A stretch of DNA of 64,000 nucleotides from the NCBI GenBank assembly GCA_037349105.1, contig JAYJMM010000039.1:4639001-4703000 (forward strand), given 5' to 3'. Below, piece by piece: positions 22,158 through 31,980 of the stretch. A model generated the notes under the pieces. That model saw only the letters and a list, made by a program, of their open reading frames with translations. It did not search any database and had not been told where the DNA came from. The DNA is from Limnomonas spitsbergensis (taxonomy: Eukaryota > Chlorophyta > Chlorophyceae > Chlamydomonadales). The translations under genes were made by a program, and so were the position numbers. Positions within the stretch are counted from its first letter, which is position 1. Every line of letters starts with the position of its first letter.

Positions 22158-25100
22158 CCCCCCTGCACCTCCGGTAGTTTCTAGAGGCATCGGGATCATG
22201 CGCCCCACTCAGTTCTCCACTGGCCTTGATTGTTTTCTGACAAAACCTCCCTTCCCGCCCCCCCCACCCCTCCTTGTCATTGCTACCTCAGGTCATCTGG
22301 CAGTGGCGATGGGATCACACACCACCTCCAGTTCTCCCAGCCTCTATATTTTTTTCCTGACAATCTCTCTCCCTGCCCCCCGCCCCCCCCCTTGTGTTCT
22401 TCCTACCACAGGTTATCTCTAGAGGCAATGGCATCACGCGCCACCTCCAGTTCTCCCTGCCTCAATGTCTTTTTCTGACAATCTCTCTCCCTGCCCCCGT
22501 CCCTCCCCTATGTTCTTCCTACCACAGGTTATCTCGAGTGGCAATGGGATCACGCGCCACCCCCTCTTCTTCCTGGATTTCTTGAGGAGCAAGAAGAAGG
22601 TCAGTGCCACGCACCTGATCAACAAGTGGATGAGAGGTTTGACGCTCAGCACCTTGCTTAAGCCAGTTTGGTCGATGAGAGGTTTGACGCCCAGCACCTT
22701 GCTTAAGCCAGTTTGGTGGATGAAAGGTTTGACGCCCAGCACCTTGCTTAAGCCAGTTTGGTGGATGAAAGGTTTGACGCCCAGCACCTTGCTTAAGCCA
22801 GTTTGGTGGATGAAATGTTTGACGCCCAGCACTTTGCTTAAGCCAGTTTGGTGGATGAAAGGTTTGACACCCAGCACCTTGCTTAAGCCAGTTTGGTGGA
22901 TGAGAGGTTTGACGCCCAGCACCTTGCTTAAGCCAGTTTGGTGGATGAAATGTTTGACGCCCAGCACCTTGCTTAAGCCAGTTTGGTGGATGAAAGGTTA
23001 GACGCCCAGCACCTTGCTTAAGCCAGTTTGGTGGATGAAAGGTTTGACGCCCAGCACCTTGCTTAAGCCAGTTTGGTGGATGAGAGGTTTGACGCCCAGC
23101 ACCTTGCTTAAGCCAGTTTGGTGGATGAAATGTTTGACGCCCAGCACCTTGCTTAAGCCAGTTTGGTGGATGAAAGGTTAGACGCCCAGCACCTTGCTTA
23201 AGCCAGTTTGGTGGATGAAAGGTTTGACGCCCAGCACCTTGCTTAAGCCAGTTTGGTGGATGAAAGGTTTGACGCCCAGCACCTTGCTTAAGCCAGTTTG
23301 GTGGATGAAAGGCTTGACGCCCAGTACCTTGCTTAAGCCAGTTTGGTGGATGAAAGGCTTGACGCCCAGCACCAGCTAGTTCAGGGGACAAAAGATGCGC
23401 CAGCCAGCACTCAGTCAGTTTGGGGTCTTGTGGGATGAAAGTTGTAACTCCTGGTGCTGAGGCAATCGGAGAGCAAAGGGTTTCGAGGTACCAGTGAAGG
23501 GTCAAGACCTGTAAATTCCTTAGCTCTGCTTTGTCCACACTTCAACCAAGCCGTGGCAGGTTCAACATCTGGCCTCGAGCCCACTCCCCCCCTCTAGAAC
23601 ACGGCTTTTGCCCTGTCAGTGTCTCATGGCTGCCTGATTGTCTTGCAAACTAAAATAACTTCTTGGTCAATTGTTCCTATAGTTTGTCAAGACCCTACAA
23701 GTAATTGCAAACTGCATAGCCTGGCTGTGGGTGTTGAGAGCAGCTTAACGCCAGACTTTTCAAGAGCAACGCATTGATCCTGCCTTAATGTTCGACTGGA
23801 CACGGCTGTTGTCATGCCATGGCCCCATTATTGCCCCCTTGCTGCTGCTTTGCCCCGCAGAGCGCGCTCGACCAGCGCACAACATCTGGAGACACCTCCT
23901 TGACTGTCAAGCTACCGGGCGAGCTGGCTGACGTGCAGGTAAAGCAAACGGTTACCAGCAAGGTTATCGGGATGAGGTTGGCAGTACCATGTTGGCAGTA
24001 CAAAGTTGGCAGTACCAAATTGGTGGTGCAGTTTTTGCAGGGTCTTTTTGTCCAGTCTTTTTGTGCAGCAAGCCCTACCGCCAGGACCTCAGCCTGGGTG
24101 TCCACTCTGGTGTGTACGCCTTTGCTGATATCGACCGTGACTCTGCCCGTGAGCGTTGGTCCTCATTGAGGATACTGCTTGTGTGCTCGTTGCTGACATG
24201 GCCTGGGTGTCCACTGTTGTGCAGGCTGAGCGGGACCGTGTCAATGCCCTAACGGACCTGTCCAACACACCTATTTTCGTCCACGACGTCAAGAAGATTT
24301 ACCCAGGGCAAGACGGCGGCAAGGCCAAGGCAAGGGCTGAGGGATTGGAACTTGTAGAGGCGGGGAGGGGGGGGGGGGATATCATCTCATGGGTTTTGAA
24401 AACCATGTGCAGGGCGGAGAGGATACTTTTGTGCTGCGTGGTGTTTTATTCATGTCTTGAATGCAAGTACCAGTATTCTCTTACTGGATCACCAGGATCT
24501 CTGGCTGGCTCTTCCGCCTGCTGTCCTCCTGATTCTCCGCCACTCGGCCTCGCCTCCACCCCCACCATGCCCCTCCTGCTCTCTGCAGATGAAAAAACAA
24601 AAACCTGAACCCTTAACCCTAAACTTGATATGCTGCTCTTCCAGAACCCTAAACCATTTACCCTGAATCATAAACCCTCAACTAAACATGCTGCTCCTCA
24701 TGAACCCCGAACCCTAAACTAGACATGCTGCATCTCCTGTTCCCTTCAGATGGCTGTCAAGAGCCTGACGCTGGGCATCAATCGTGGCGAGTGCTTTGGA
24801 CTGCTGGGCCCCAATGGAGCTGGCAAGGTGGGAAAGGGTTTCAGGGTCACATCTATGGGGTGCAGATAGATGTGATGGTATCTAAGTTGTTCATCCTAAG
24901 AAAGGTCCCAATGGGGCTGGCAAGGTAAGGACCTCAAGGTTTGAAGGGTCAGAACGATGTAGATTTTTTATGTAGCCAGGTCCCAATGGAGATGACATGG
25001 TGGGTAACTCACGGGTTAAGAGTTCACCACCCTGTTGAGGTATTTCAACCTAAAGGACGGTCCCAATGGGGCTGGCAAGGTGAGGACCCAAACGGTTTAG

Positions 25101-28100
25101 GCTTCAAAACCACGAGGAGGTATGTTGACCTAAAGGAAGGTCCCAATGGGGCTGAGCTGGAGGGAACCCAACACGCCCTTCGCCCTGTCAAGTGAGCCCT
25201 GATAGACGTGTGGCCCTGATAAATTGGGACCTTTCAAGGACAGCCTTGTGCCCTGCTATATACTGGTATGTGACCCTGCTTTATACATGATCCTGCTGGT
25301 GATGCGACCCCGCTAGATCCAGGCTCGTGGTGTCCTTATACTTGGTAGTGGAAGGGGATTTTGCCGCTGTTACTGTTGATTTGTTGCAAGCATCGACCCT
25401 CTCCCCTCCCCTCCCCCTATCTCTACCTCCAGACCACTGCTGCCGTGTCCCCATGCTTGATAGTTGAAGAGGCTGTTGCGGCTGCTCCTGATCATGTGTT
25501 GCCATGCATGGACCCTCTCCCCCCTTCTTTCCTATCTTGGCCTCCAGACCACTGCTATCAACGTGCTGACTGGGTTCCTGGAGCCCTCTGCTGGCTATGC
25601 CGTGATTGAGGGCATGGCCATCAGCCGGGACATGCAGAAAGTGTACAAGCTCATGGGCGTCTGCCCGCAACACGACCTGCTGTGGGAGCAGCTCACGTGA
25701 GTCCCCTAGACTTGACACTTATGTTGTTGAGAATGTTGACCCTATTAGCTCATGGGCGTCTGCCGCAACATGACCTGCTGTGGGAGCAGCTCACGTGAGC
25801 CTGGGTGTTTATTTTAACGTGCATCAGCTACAATTCAGCTACAACACAGCCTATGTTCTGGTTGCAGCAAGGTTTGTGGGGTGGTCGAGGTTGGGTCCCC
25901 ATTGGCCTCGGGATGGCTGCCTTGCGCCCGCCCGCGGCATGGCGCCAAGACCTGCTGTGAAAGCAGCTCGCGTGAGTCCCTAGCCCCTACCCTAAACCCT
26001 AGACCCTATGCGCCTTTGGGCGCCTCCCTACAGCCCAACTTGCTGTGCCAGCTGGTCACCTGATCCCCTTGAACCCTGAACCTTGAATTAGGATCTCCTT
26101 ACCTACCTTAAGTCCTATGCTGTGCAAGCTGTCTGGTAAGGAGTGTGCTCAAAAAACAGCCTGCTGATGGAGCAGGTCATGTTTGTCCCCTACCCTGAAC
26201 CCTAGACTCTGAGCCCTTAACCCTGAATAAGGGGTCCAACAGCCCTATCTCTGTCAATCCTTTGTCTGAACCCTTGACTCGAATCTCTTTTTCAGGGGCG
26301 AGGAGCACATGCTGTTCTACGGCCGACTCAAGGGCTTCAACCGTGAGTTGTGTTTTCTAGCACGCAGGGGTGTCGGTAGCTTGTCTGATTCACCGGTTTT
26401 ACTGAGCGGATTTATGTAGGGTGCTAACTTCAACAGTGAAATTTGAAAACAAATCGTGACTCGAGGCAAAGTGATGACATCAGATCAGGGGTGTCTTTTT
26501 AAGCAAGCCATTTGCTTGTCCATGAAGGCCACATGAACTAACATCAGTGCTCTCCGCATCCTCTGAACCCTGCTACCTTTCCCTCTGTCGCGTAGGCAAG
26601 GAGCTGGCTGAATCAGTCAAGGCAGGCCTGCAGAGCGTTAACCTGCTCAACGTGTCGAACAAGCAGGCGGGCAAGTACTCTGGAGGCATGAAGCGCCGGC
26701 TCAGCGTGGCCATCAGCTTCGTGGGCTCACCCAAGGTGGTGTACCTCGACGAGCCGAGTACGGTGAGTGTGCTGTCGCACTGTTGTTTGGGTTCAGGGCT
26801 ATGGAAACCTGAAGCTGTAAAACCTGGAATCGTGAGCCTAGTATGGTGAGTGCGCACCACACTGTTTATTCGAGGGTGCTTACCCTACTATTGATCTATA
26901 TCATGGCCCACGGCTGAGCGGGACCGGATGCAGGTATCCCACTTGAGTGTGCGCCGCACTGTTTATTGGGATCTGGCTATCGAAGCCCGACGTCCTAGAA
27001 CCCTTCACCCTAAGCCAAGTACGGTGAGTGTGCCGCTACATTTTTTGAAGTCTGTATTGGCTAAATTTCAGCTAAAGCCTGACTTCTAGCTAGGGAAAAC
27101 CTGGTGGCAGCATGCAGTGTGTGACGAGGCCCTCGAAATGACCTGTTGTTGGCTTATGTCCGGCAACTTGGATGCAAAGGCTCGTACACCCTTTGGTACC
27201 GCCAGTCTGGTTCCCAGCACCAGCGTGATGCGGCTGCTGTCTTTCCCCGCGGTAACGCACCCATGGAAAGGTTCCAGCTGACAGCTCACGCCTAAATATG
27301 CCCCCGTCCGCCCTCTGTAGGGTCTGAACCCTGCTAGCCGCCGCCGCCTATGGGATGTAGTCGAGGCCAATAATTAGCACAGCTAGTTATCGTGCGATCA
27401 CCTCCAGGCGGGCAAGATGAGCGCCTTGCCAGGGGAGGGCAAGGCGCTCATCTTCACCTCATACAGCTACCAAGACACCCCTAAACATGCCCCCTAAGTA
27501 TATGCCCCCTGCCGACCCCCGTCTTCTCCCTGTAGGGCCTTGACCCTGCCAGCCGCCGCAGCCTGTGGGATGTGGTCAAGGCCAACAAGGAGGGCAAGGC
27601 GCTCATCCTCACCACACACAGCATGGAGGAGGCGGAGATGCTGTGTGACCGGCTGGGCATCTTCGTGGACGGCCAGCTGGTCTGCATCGGCAACCCCAAG
27701 GAGATCACGAGCAGATATGCAGGATATCTGGTCTTTACCATCACGGTGCCACATGTAGGTCCAGAACCCCTGAACTCAAAATCCCTAGAACTAAATCCTT
27801 CACCCTAAATCCTACGTCCTAAATCCCAAACTCTAAATCCTGACCATAAATTCGATTCTTTAAATCCCAATCCCTGAACCTTAAATCCTGATTTTTAAAC
27901 CATGAACACCAAACCCTAAATCCCATACCCTGAATCCCAAATCCTTCAACCCAAAACTAAAATCCTAGCCCCTAAGTTCCAAACCCTCACCACTTTTACC
28001 TTTTTATGGGTCATGCTGGATATGTGATCTTCACCATCACGGCACCCCGTGTGCGGTTCTTCCCCCTCCACCCTAGAACTTTATGTGCAGATATGCAGGA

Positions 28101-28807
28101 TACCTGGTCTGCACGGGGACAGTGCCACAGTGTCACACGTGGGGTCGTAAACCCCTAAGCCCTCATACCTCATGAGGAGACATGCCGGGTACCTGGTCCC
28201 ATCCATCATGGTACCTCATGTGAAACGAGAGGTACTATGACGGGTTCATAGTGAAGGTCCCTTTTGACCCATCCTTCTGAACCCTACAAACTGACGTGCA
28301 GATGTGCTGGGTGGTTCATGATATTCTATCAGTAACAGCTCTTCGCGTCGGTCCGTGGCTTTGTCTTGTCTTCGAAATCTCGTTAGTCCTTGCATTTACG
28401 TGTTTGTTCAGCTCGAGCAACCAGAAATGTGCCCTTGCCCTTGCATGCCCTTGTGTGTGTCCAGGGTAATGATGACAGACTGACAGTGCAGAAAGCGCTA
28501 GTGTGTTGTCCTCCAAATATCACGTGTCCTTGCATTTCCTGGTTGTGTTTGCACTCAGGGTGAGGATGAGAAGGCCCGGAAGCACGTGCTAGCCATGTCC
28601 CCCAGCGCCATGTTGACCTATGAGCTCGGAGGCACGCTCAAGTACGAGCTGCCCAGCAGTGAAGTGACGCTCAGCGGCGTGTTTGAGGCGATGTACCGCA
28701 TGAAGCAGCAGATGACGGTGCTCGACTGGGGCGTCGCGAATGCAACGCTGGAGGAGGTGTTCATCAAGTTTGCAAGGTCGGCAAACATCAAATCGGAGGA
28801 GTCGTGA
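9638..28807 (+). CDS. ABC transporter subfamily A, half-size (990 aa, 24 inferred exons)
   Basis: This is a lipid-type ABCA transporter of the plant/algal half-size class. Exons: 9638-9640, 9751-9826, 9961-10064, 10631-10870, 11871-12054, 12739-12824, 13423-13614, 14794-14871, 15788-15985, 17076-17149, 18201-18299, 19127-19215, 19536-19702, 20218-20270, 21332-21497, 22528-22599, 23861-23938, 24225-24329, 24750-24827, 25548-25696, 26296-26342, 26596-26762, 27536-27754, 28559-28807. All phases agree and total 2973 nt. The N-terminus (ALLRKSATYQKRN) and first membrane segment come first, then a Cys-rich loop (CGCQCTSCCG). The membrane block contains LVYEKEKRLRMMMKMHGLGD. The nucleotide-binding domain has Walker A GPNGAGK-TT, Q-loop CPQHDLLWE, signature YSGGMKRRLSVA, Walker B VVYLDEPST-GLDPASRR and H-loop TTHSMEEAE. 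The stop is TGA. Exons 4, 9 and 10 have the least certain edges. Confidence 0.92.
10300..10460. repeat. Dispersed GGCC-rich repeat copy in ABCA intron
   Basis: The block includes GGACCGGCCTAAGACTGGTGG and GGCATGCAGCTGATG. It is related by eye to blocks near 480-570, 41310-41575, 45915-46055 and 47390-47515. It is non-coding and lies between ABCA exons 3 and 4. Confidence 0.6.
10970..11600. repeat. Exon 4 edge copies and GCATGGCCATG minisatellite
   Basis: The last bases of exon 4 with its donor (AGCAACTGGCCGGCAATGATCA) recur near 10985, and a partial copy recurs near 11233. From 11245 to 11465 a unit built on TTGCATGGCCATGNCCACT repeats. From 11517 to 11600 CAGCAGATCCACTG repeats. All lie in the ABCA intron. 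Confidence 0.8.
12055..12290 (+). repeat. G-rich GGGTGAGGGTT tract after exon 5 donor
   Basis: Runs of GGGTGAG, GGGTGGG and GGGCTTGGGGTGAG begin at the donor itself and carry many extra GGTGAG donor-like sites. The sense strand has dense G-runs that could form quadruplexes. Confidence 0.7.
12830..13095 (+). repeat. CAGCTGTTGCA-type repeat in ABCA intron
   Basis: Short repeats of CAGCTGTTGCACTNCAG and CTGCAGNACTCA recur about every 30 bases. No coding signal was seen. Confidence 0.5.
13990..14545 (+). repeat. 33-bp minisatellite (GCCATGCACCTGCAACG)
   Basis: About 16 imperfect copies of a unit near 33 bp, built on GCCATGCACCTGCAACGCCC. They create long spurious ORFs on both strands. The array lies in the intron before exon 8. 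Confidence 0.85.
16066..17060 (+). repeat. Exon 9 edge copy followed by a ~200-bp tandem repeat
   Basis: At 16066-16135 the end of exon 9 plus donor recurs (GCTTGCTGAGCATGGCCGTC). From about 16200 a unit near 200 bp is repeated about four times. Each copy has TGCTTGTTGAA, a Cys-codon-like pyrimidine tract and GAGCTCCTGGGCCTCA. Confidence 0.75.
17335..18200 (+). repeat. ~163-bp tandem repeat of the exon 11 acceptor region
   Basis: CATCAGCCTRCAG, the acceptor and first bases of ABCA exon 11, occurs at about 17407, 17566, 17729, 17892 and 18055, and at the real acceptor at 18196. Spacing is 159-163 bp and then 141. Each unit has its own (TCCC)n pyrimidine tract, so five decoy acceptors precede the one that reads into the conserved LVYEKEKRLR coding sequence. 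Confidence 0.9.
18292..18665 (+). repeat. Tandem copies of the exon 11 donor (CTTATGGTGAG)
   Basis: The exon 11 end and donor, CTTATGGTGAGTGGGACA, recurs about nine times every 40-50 bp in decaying forms, for example near 18379, 18492 and 18583. The copies are separated by GGAGGCTNAACCCTNA, which is telomere-like. Confidence 0.8.
18780..19126 (+). other. C-rich intron tail before exon 12
   Basis: A 300-bp C/CA-rich tract (CCCACTTCCCCCC and similar) forms the polypyrimidine region ahead of the acceptor at 19126. Confidence 0.6.
19690..19870 (+). repeat. Tandem copies of the exon 13 donor
   Basis: The exon 13 end TTCATGAACCAGGTGAGG recurs as TTTATGAACCAGCTGAGG near 19768 and TTTATGAACCAGGTGAGG near 19842, with intervening intron sequence also repeated. 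Confidence 0.85.
21040..21345 (+). repeat. Copies of the exon 15 acceptor region
   Basis: GGGGCCTGTATGAGATGGGCG with a preceding CACAG acceptor occurs at 21051. It reads like exon 15 but stops after about 30 bases. A more decayed copy lies near 21235 and the full exon starts at 21332. A donor-edge copy follows at 21551-21575. Confidence 0.85.
22108..22156 (+). repeat. (TC)n microsatellite
   Basis: An uninterrupted CT dinucleotide run of more than 35 bases lies in the ABCA intron before exon 16. Confidence 0.95.
22160..22560 (+). repeat. Four tandem copies of the exon 16 acceptor region
   Basis: GTTATCTCGAGTGGCAATGG, the start of exon 16 with its pyrimidine tract and CAG, is preceded by copies at about 22175, 22292 and 22411, spaced 117-119 bp. 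Only the last, at 22528, continues into the conserved RHPLFFLDFL coding sequence. Confidence 0.9.
22625..23375 (+). repeat. 45-bp minisatellite, about 16 units
   Basis: The unit GACGCCCAGCACCTTGCTTA plus AGCCAGTTTGGTGGATGAAAGGTTT repeats every 45 bp with very few changes. Because 45 is a multiple of three, all frames stay open, giving spurious ORFs of 178 aa (plus) and 339 aa (minus). It lies within the intron after ABCA exon 16. Confidence 0.95.
24800..25165 (+). repeat. Tandem copies of the Walker A exon end with donor
   Basis: The exon 19 end encoding GPNGAGK plus GT donor recurs at about 24905 (CCCAATGGGGCTGGCAAGGT), 24978, 25062 and 25143. The spacing is near 75-85 bp and decay increases along the array. 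The intron then continues to the acceptor at 25547. Confidence 0.85.
25425..26170 (+). repeat. Copies of both edges of exon 20
   Basis: A decoy acceptor with CTCCAGACCACTGCTG lies at 25430, ahead of the real one at 25547. After exon 20, the end of the exon with donor recurs at 25748-25798 (with a 1-base deletion), about 25940-25975, about 26030-26065 and about 26150-26180. The segment 25825-25850 also carries the dispersed TTCAGCTACA motif. Confidence 0.8.
26755..27040 (+). repeat. Copies of the exon 22 donor (Walker B end)
   Basis: GAGCCGAGTACGGTGAGTGTG at the real donor recurs as GAGCCTAGTATGGTGAGTGCG near 26834 and AAGCCAAGTACGGTGAGTGTG near 27011. A weaker copy is near 26940. Confidence 0.8.
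27310..28330 (+). repeat. Decayed copies of both edges of exon 23
   Basis: A decoy acceptor plus about 60 bases of exon 23 lies at 27318 and runs into a stop. The true exon starts at 27536. After it, copies of its 3' end (GATATGCAGGATAYCTGGTC) occur near 28013, 28089, 28178 and 28302. Between 27760 and 27990 the intron is full of degenerate CCCTAAATCC repeats. Confidence 0.8.
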
Positions 28808-30290
28808 GCAGTCACTCACACCAATTTGGACGAGTCGTGAGCACAGGTGACAGTGCTGCTAGCGTCAGGGGTCGTGAGGAGGCAGGTCAGCCCGCTTAGA
28901 TTCCAAGTCTGCATTGTGAGGGCTCTGGTTGGAGCAACAGCGGCCTGCCAAGCAGGCCTGGCTGCCGCGACCAATGTCTAGACAGAAGCGTGGTTAGCTG
29001 AGACGCAGGAGACTGGGTGGTAGGACTGCCAACACAGAGTCTGAGGAGCTGTGGGACATGACCCCAGAGGTAACACTATCAGAGTTGAGTCTGAGCAATT
29101 GTGGTAAATGAGGAGGAGGGCTCTGTTTGAGGGAGGACCACAATCAGGGTGCTGGCAGGACGGAAGAGTTTCGATGAGGGTGATGACTGCAGGACAGGAA
29201 ACATTACGAGGCTGCTAGAGGGGCAACAAGAGGCGACTTTAAGTGTTGGCTGAGGACAAAAATTAGGCGAATGGGAACGTGGTTGTGTGAGTGGTAGGTT
29301 ACAAGTGTGTGAGAGCGCCGTTATTTTGAAGAGGTACGATTCGAGAATGCGCATGAGACGTGAATACTTAAAATAATGTGTGTGGGTTGTGACCCCTGTC
29401 AAGGAGTGCACATGATCTTCACTAGATGAGCTGAACTGCGGGTTTCTGGTTTTCATTAGTGGTTCTGTCATAAATGAAAGGCTCTCCTGTCATGTGCACT
29501 TCCTTTCACATGATGTTTTACGCAGCGCTGCTATGGTTGCAGCGTACAGCTTCGTCAGGCCTGCATAGGACAGACAGGCGCTGGTCTGTGGACTCGAGGG
29601 TGTATTGGATGAGGCCCTTTGTTTGCAGGCGTGCGTCCTGGTCTTTTCCTCTGGGGATATATAGCTTGGCATTTATGGTACTTGTTCCACCCAAGCCATC
29701 TCAGAGTAATATCGTGATTGCTGTCTCTTTCATCCTTGTGAAAAAGTATTTTTAAATTTTCTGTAGCTGGATTTCAGTTTGGTTAGTTGATGCTGCCGGT
29801 TATCAAATAACTTCATTGCGTTGAGGCATGAGGGTGCCCCTAGTCTGCACAGGAGGCAAGAAAGTTTGAGGGTCGACTTTCTGCTTCGTGATCTATCCGA
29901 ATGGGAAGAATCCCATTTGTTCTGACTGCTGCTAGTATTCAAATGGTTTGGAGGTGCAAGTGCTGTGTTTATGTCGGCACGTCATTCGTCGACACAAGTC
30001 CCATGCGCAACATGATGTGTCCAAGTGACAAAACGCATCACATCACCCACGGACTGAAGTAAATCTGGGGAATCCTGGCAGTCCGACCGTATTGACTAGG
30101 CCCCGACTGGACTGAGACAGTTGTGGACAAACCATAGCATTTTGCATGGTATCCAAGAGTCATCATAACCGCAGCTTTTGACGAAGCTGCACAAATCTGC
30201 TCAAAATGTAGGCCCTCAACCCCTACACTACAATAGTGCGCATGAGTACTGGTATCCCCTACCTGATTTTATGAGAAACTTTCGAAACTA
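28808..30290. other. ABCA 3' flank, no gene recognised
   Basis: It begins with a short duplication of the stop region (GAGTCGTGAGCA recurs at 28830). No TGTAA-type poly(A) signal was seen in the first few hundred bases. An ORF at 29079-29471 on the minus strand is low in complexity and not convincing. Confidence 0.45.
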
Positions 30291-30524
30291 TCATAGCACA
30301 CCGTGTATTCATTCAGTTCCACGCGGCCGAGCGTTAAGCCTGGTGTCGAGCAGGGCCCGTCGGGAATTCACCGTTATAAACTATTTTCGCACACCCGGTG
30401 TTCAATGAATCTGGACAAACATACTCTAGTGTTGGGCATGTACCCCTCCGGCAGAGTGGCCATCCCATCATCAGAGTTTACGCACCCTGTGCAACCCCAG
30501 AAGTCCATTCCAACGTTTGCCACC

Positions 30525-30650
30525 GAACCTTGGTCAATAACGTTACACCTCTGGGCTCGCTCAAAGTTCGGCCACGTGGGCGCGCAACTGTTCAGAAGGG
30601 AGAACAGAAGAAAGGACGTGGGGGGAAAGAAAGAAAAGGAGAGGCCGGTA
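30525..30650 (+). mobile_element. SINE/MITE-like repeat copy
   Basis: Shared core GGTCAATAACGTTACACCTC, then CTCGGCC(A/G)CGTGGGCGC, then TCAGAAGGGAG and an A/G-rich tail. It matches 31690-31800 and, in pieces or reverse, 41780-41935, 42470-43145 and 57720-57800. Confidence 0.65.
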
Positions 30651-30814
30651 TGCCTAACCTTGGTGTACCTCCGTGCTATACCTCCACACTTCTGGCCAAG
30701 GCTACCCGTGTTCGCTGCTGCCGGACCAACAGGAGGGTGGTCATAGGCAGACATATTCCTTGATCATGCTCCGCCTCAACTAAGCAGCGACCGCACCAGC
30801 AGCACCGCAAGACA

Positions 30815-31460
30815 GCCCACTCATGGCAGCAGGCATGGCGGCTGACACGCAGCTCGCGCTTCGACAGAACACCGGAGGGCGCACATTGTGCGGTGAGCTG
30901 ATGGAGGCGTTGACGGAGTTGGAGCGTGGAGCAGCTGTTTCCAAACTGTGAGAGGCAATCTCTGACCTGCAGCCGTCCCAGAAGTGCTACATCTAGTGGA
31001 CGCAGCCTACGAGCAGGTGCAGCTTCAGGCGACTGGCAGAGTAGAGCCCAAGGTCCCCCACACTGAGTGAGCACATGTCTGCGGCTGCCTACCGCGCTTC
31101 GTTCCATTCTACGGCGGGCGCCCTGTTGGCGCAAGCCAGGAGCCGCACCAGCGATAGGGCGTGCGCTTGTGTGCGCACAATCTGAAGGGCGGCTGCGGCT
31201 CGGTGCGGTTAGCACTGCTGACACGAGAGGACGGCAAAGCGGTCAACATCGTGAGACACGCTGTTGCCAGCTGTGCTGGGCAAGGGGGGATGGCGAGCAT
31301 GTTGAGGATGCGCTGCGTTTCTGCTTCCATATTGCCCTAGCGTCAAGGAGAGGCTTAGGGGGAGAGGTTGGACAGGCCCCCGGGAGGGCGCCACGGATTT
31401 TCAACAACTTACCTGGACAGGCTTGGGTGGGAGGCTCTGACTTTTGTTGAGGACGTGGTA
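30815..31460 (+). pseudogene. LINE (non-LTR retrotransposon) 3' fragment, decayed
   Basis: Reading across several stops and shifts gives SPLMAAGMAADTQLAL, GGRTLCGELMEALTELERGA, YRASFHSTAGALLAQARSRT and CPSVKERLRGRGWTGP. The same blocks occur, better preserved, on the minus strand at 43830-44640. That copy has a Cys/His cluster typical of the tail of non-LTR reverse transcriptase proteins. No catalytic domain remains. Confidence 0.65.
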
Positions 31461-31664
31461 GGTATTCTTGAATCTTGAGGCCTACTTTTTTGTTTCTATC
31501 TTGCTTTCTTATTGAAGGCTTGAGAGGGGCGGGGATACTTCGGGTTGCCTTTTCCTTATTTGGAGGGGGGGGGGGTCTTTCTCCTTTATGTTCCTCTCCT
31601 TCTTTCCTTTCCCCCTTAAGTCCCTTTTCTTTTCTCACAACGGGACAGTTGGGCACCCATGGGG

Positions 31665-31980
31665 CCGAGCCTTTGTGAGCAGGGCCCACAGCCAGGTCAA
31701 TAACGTTACACCTCTGGGCCCGCTCAAAGCTCGGCCGCGTGGGCGCCCAACTCTTCAGAAGGGAGTAAAGAAGGAACTAAAAGGAAGAGAGGGGGAAAAG
31801 GAGAGGCCGGGAAGGCAACGAAGACCAAGTCCAACACCTGAGTTCCACTATAGACTGACCCTCAACAAAGCCTATAAAAAAAGATACGTCCAGAAAAGCA
31901 AGCGTACCGTATCCCACCCCTGCTTGGCCGCGATTGCGCCCCACTGATCAGAAGGGAGAAGAGAAGAAACTAAGAAGGGG
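31665..31980 (+). mobile_element. SINE/MITE-like repeat copies
   Basis: The core GGTCAATAACGTTACACCTC starts at 31695. It is preceded by GGCCGAGCC and GAGCAGGGCCCA and followed by an A/G-rich tail (GGGAGTAAAGAAGGAACT). A further decayed tail, TCAGAAGGGAGAAGAG, is near 31948. Confidence 0.6.

Noticed and set aside
22519..23538. 339-aa minus-strand ORF of a 15-residue repeat
   Set aside because: It is the reverse reading of the 45-bp intronic minisatellite and overlaps ABCA exon 16. Frames stay open only because the unit length is a multiple of three.
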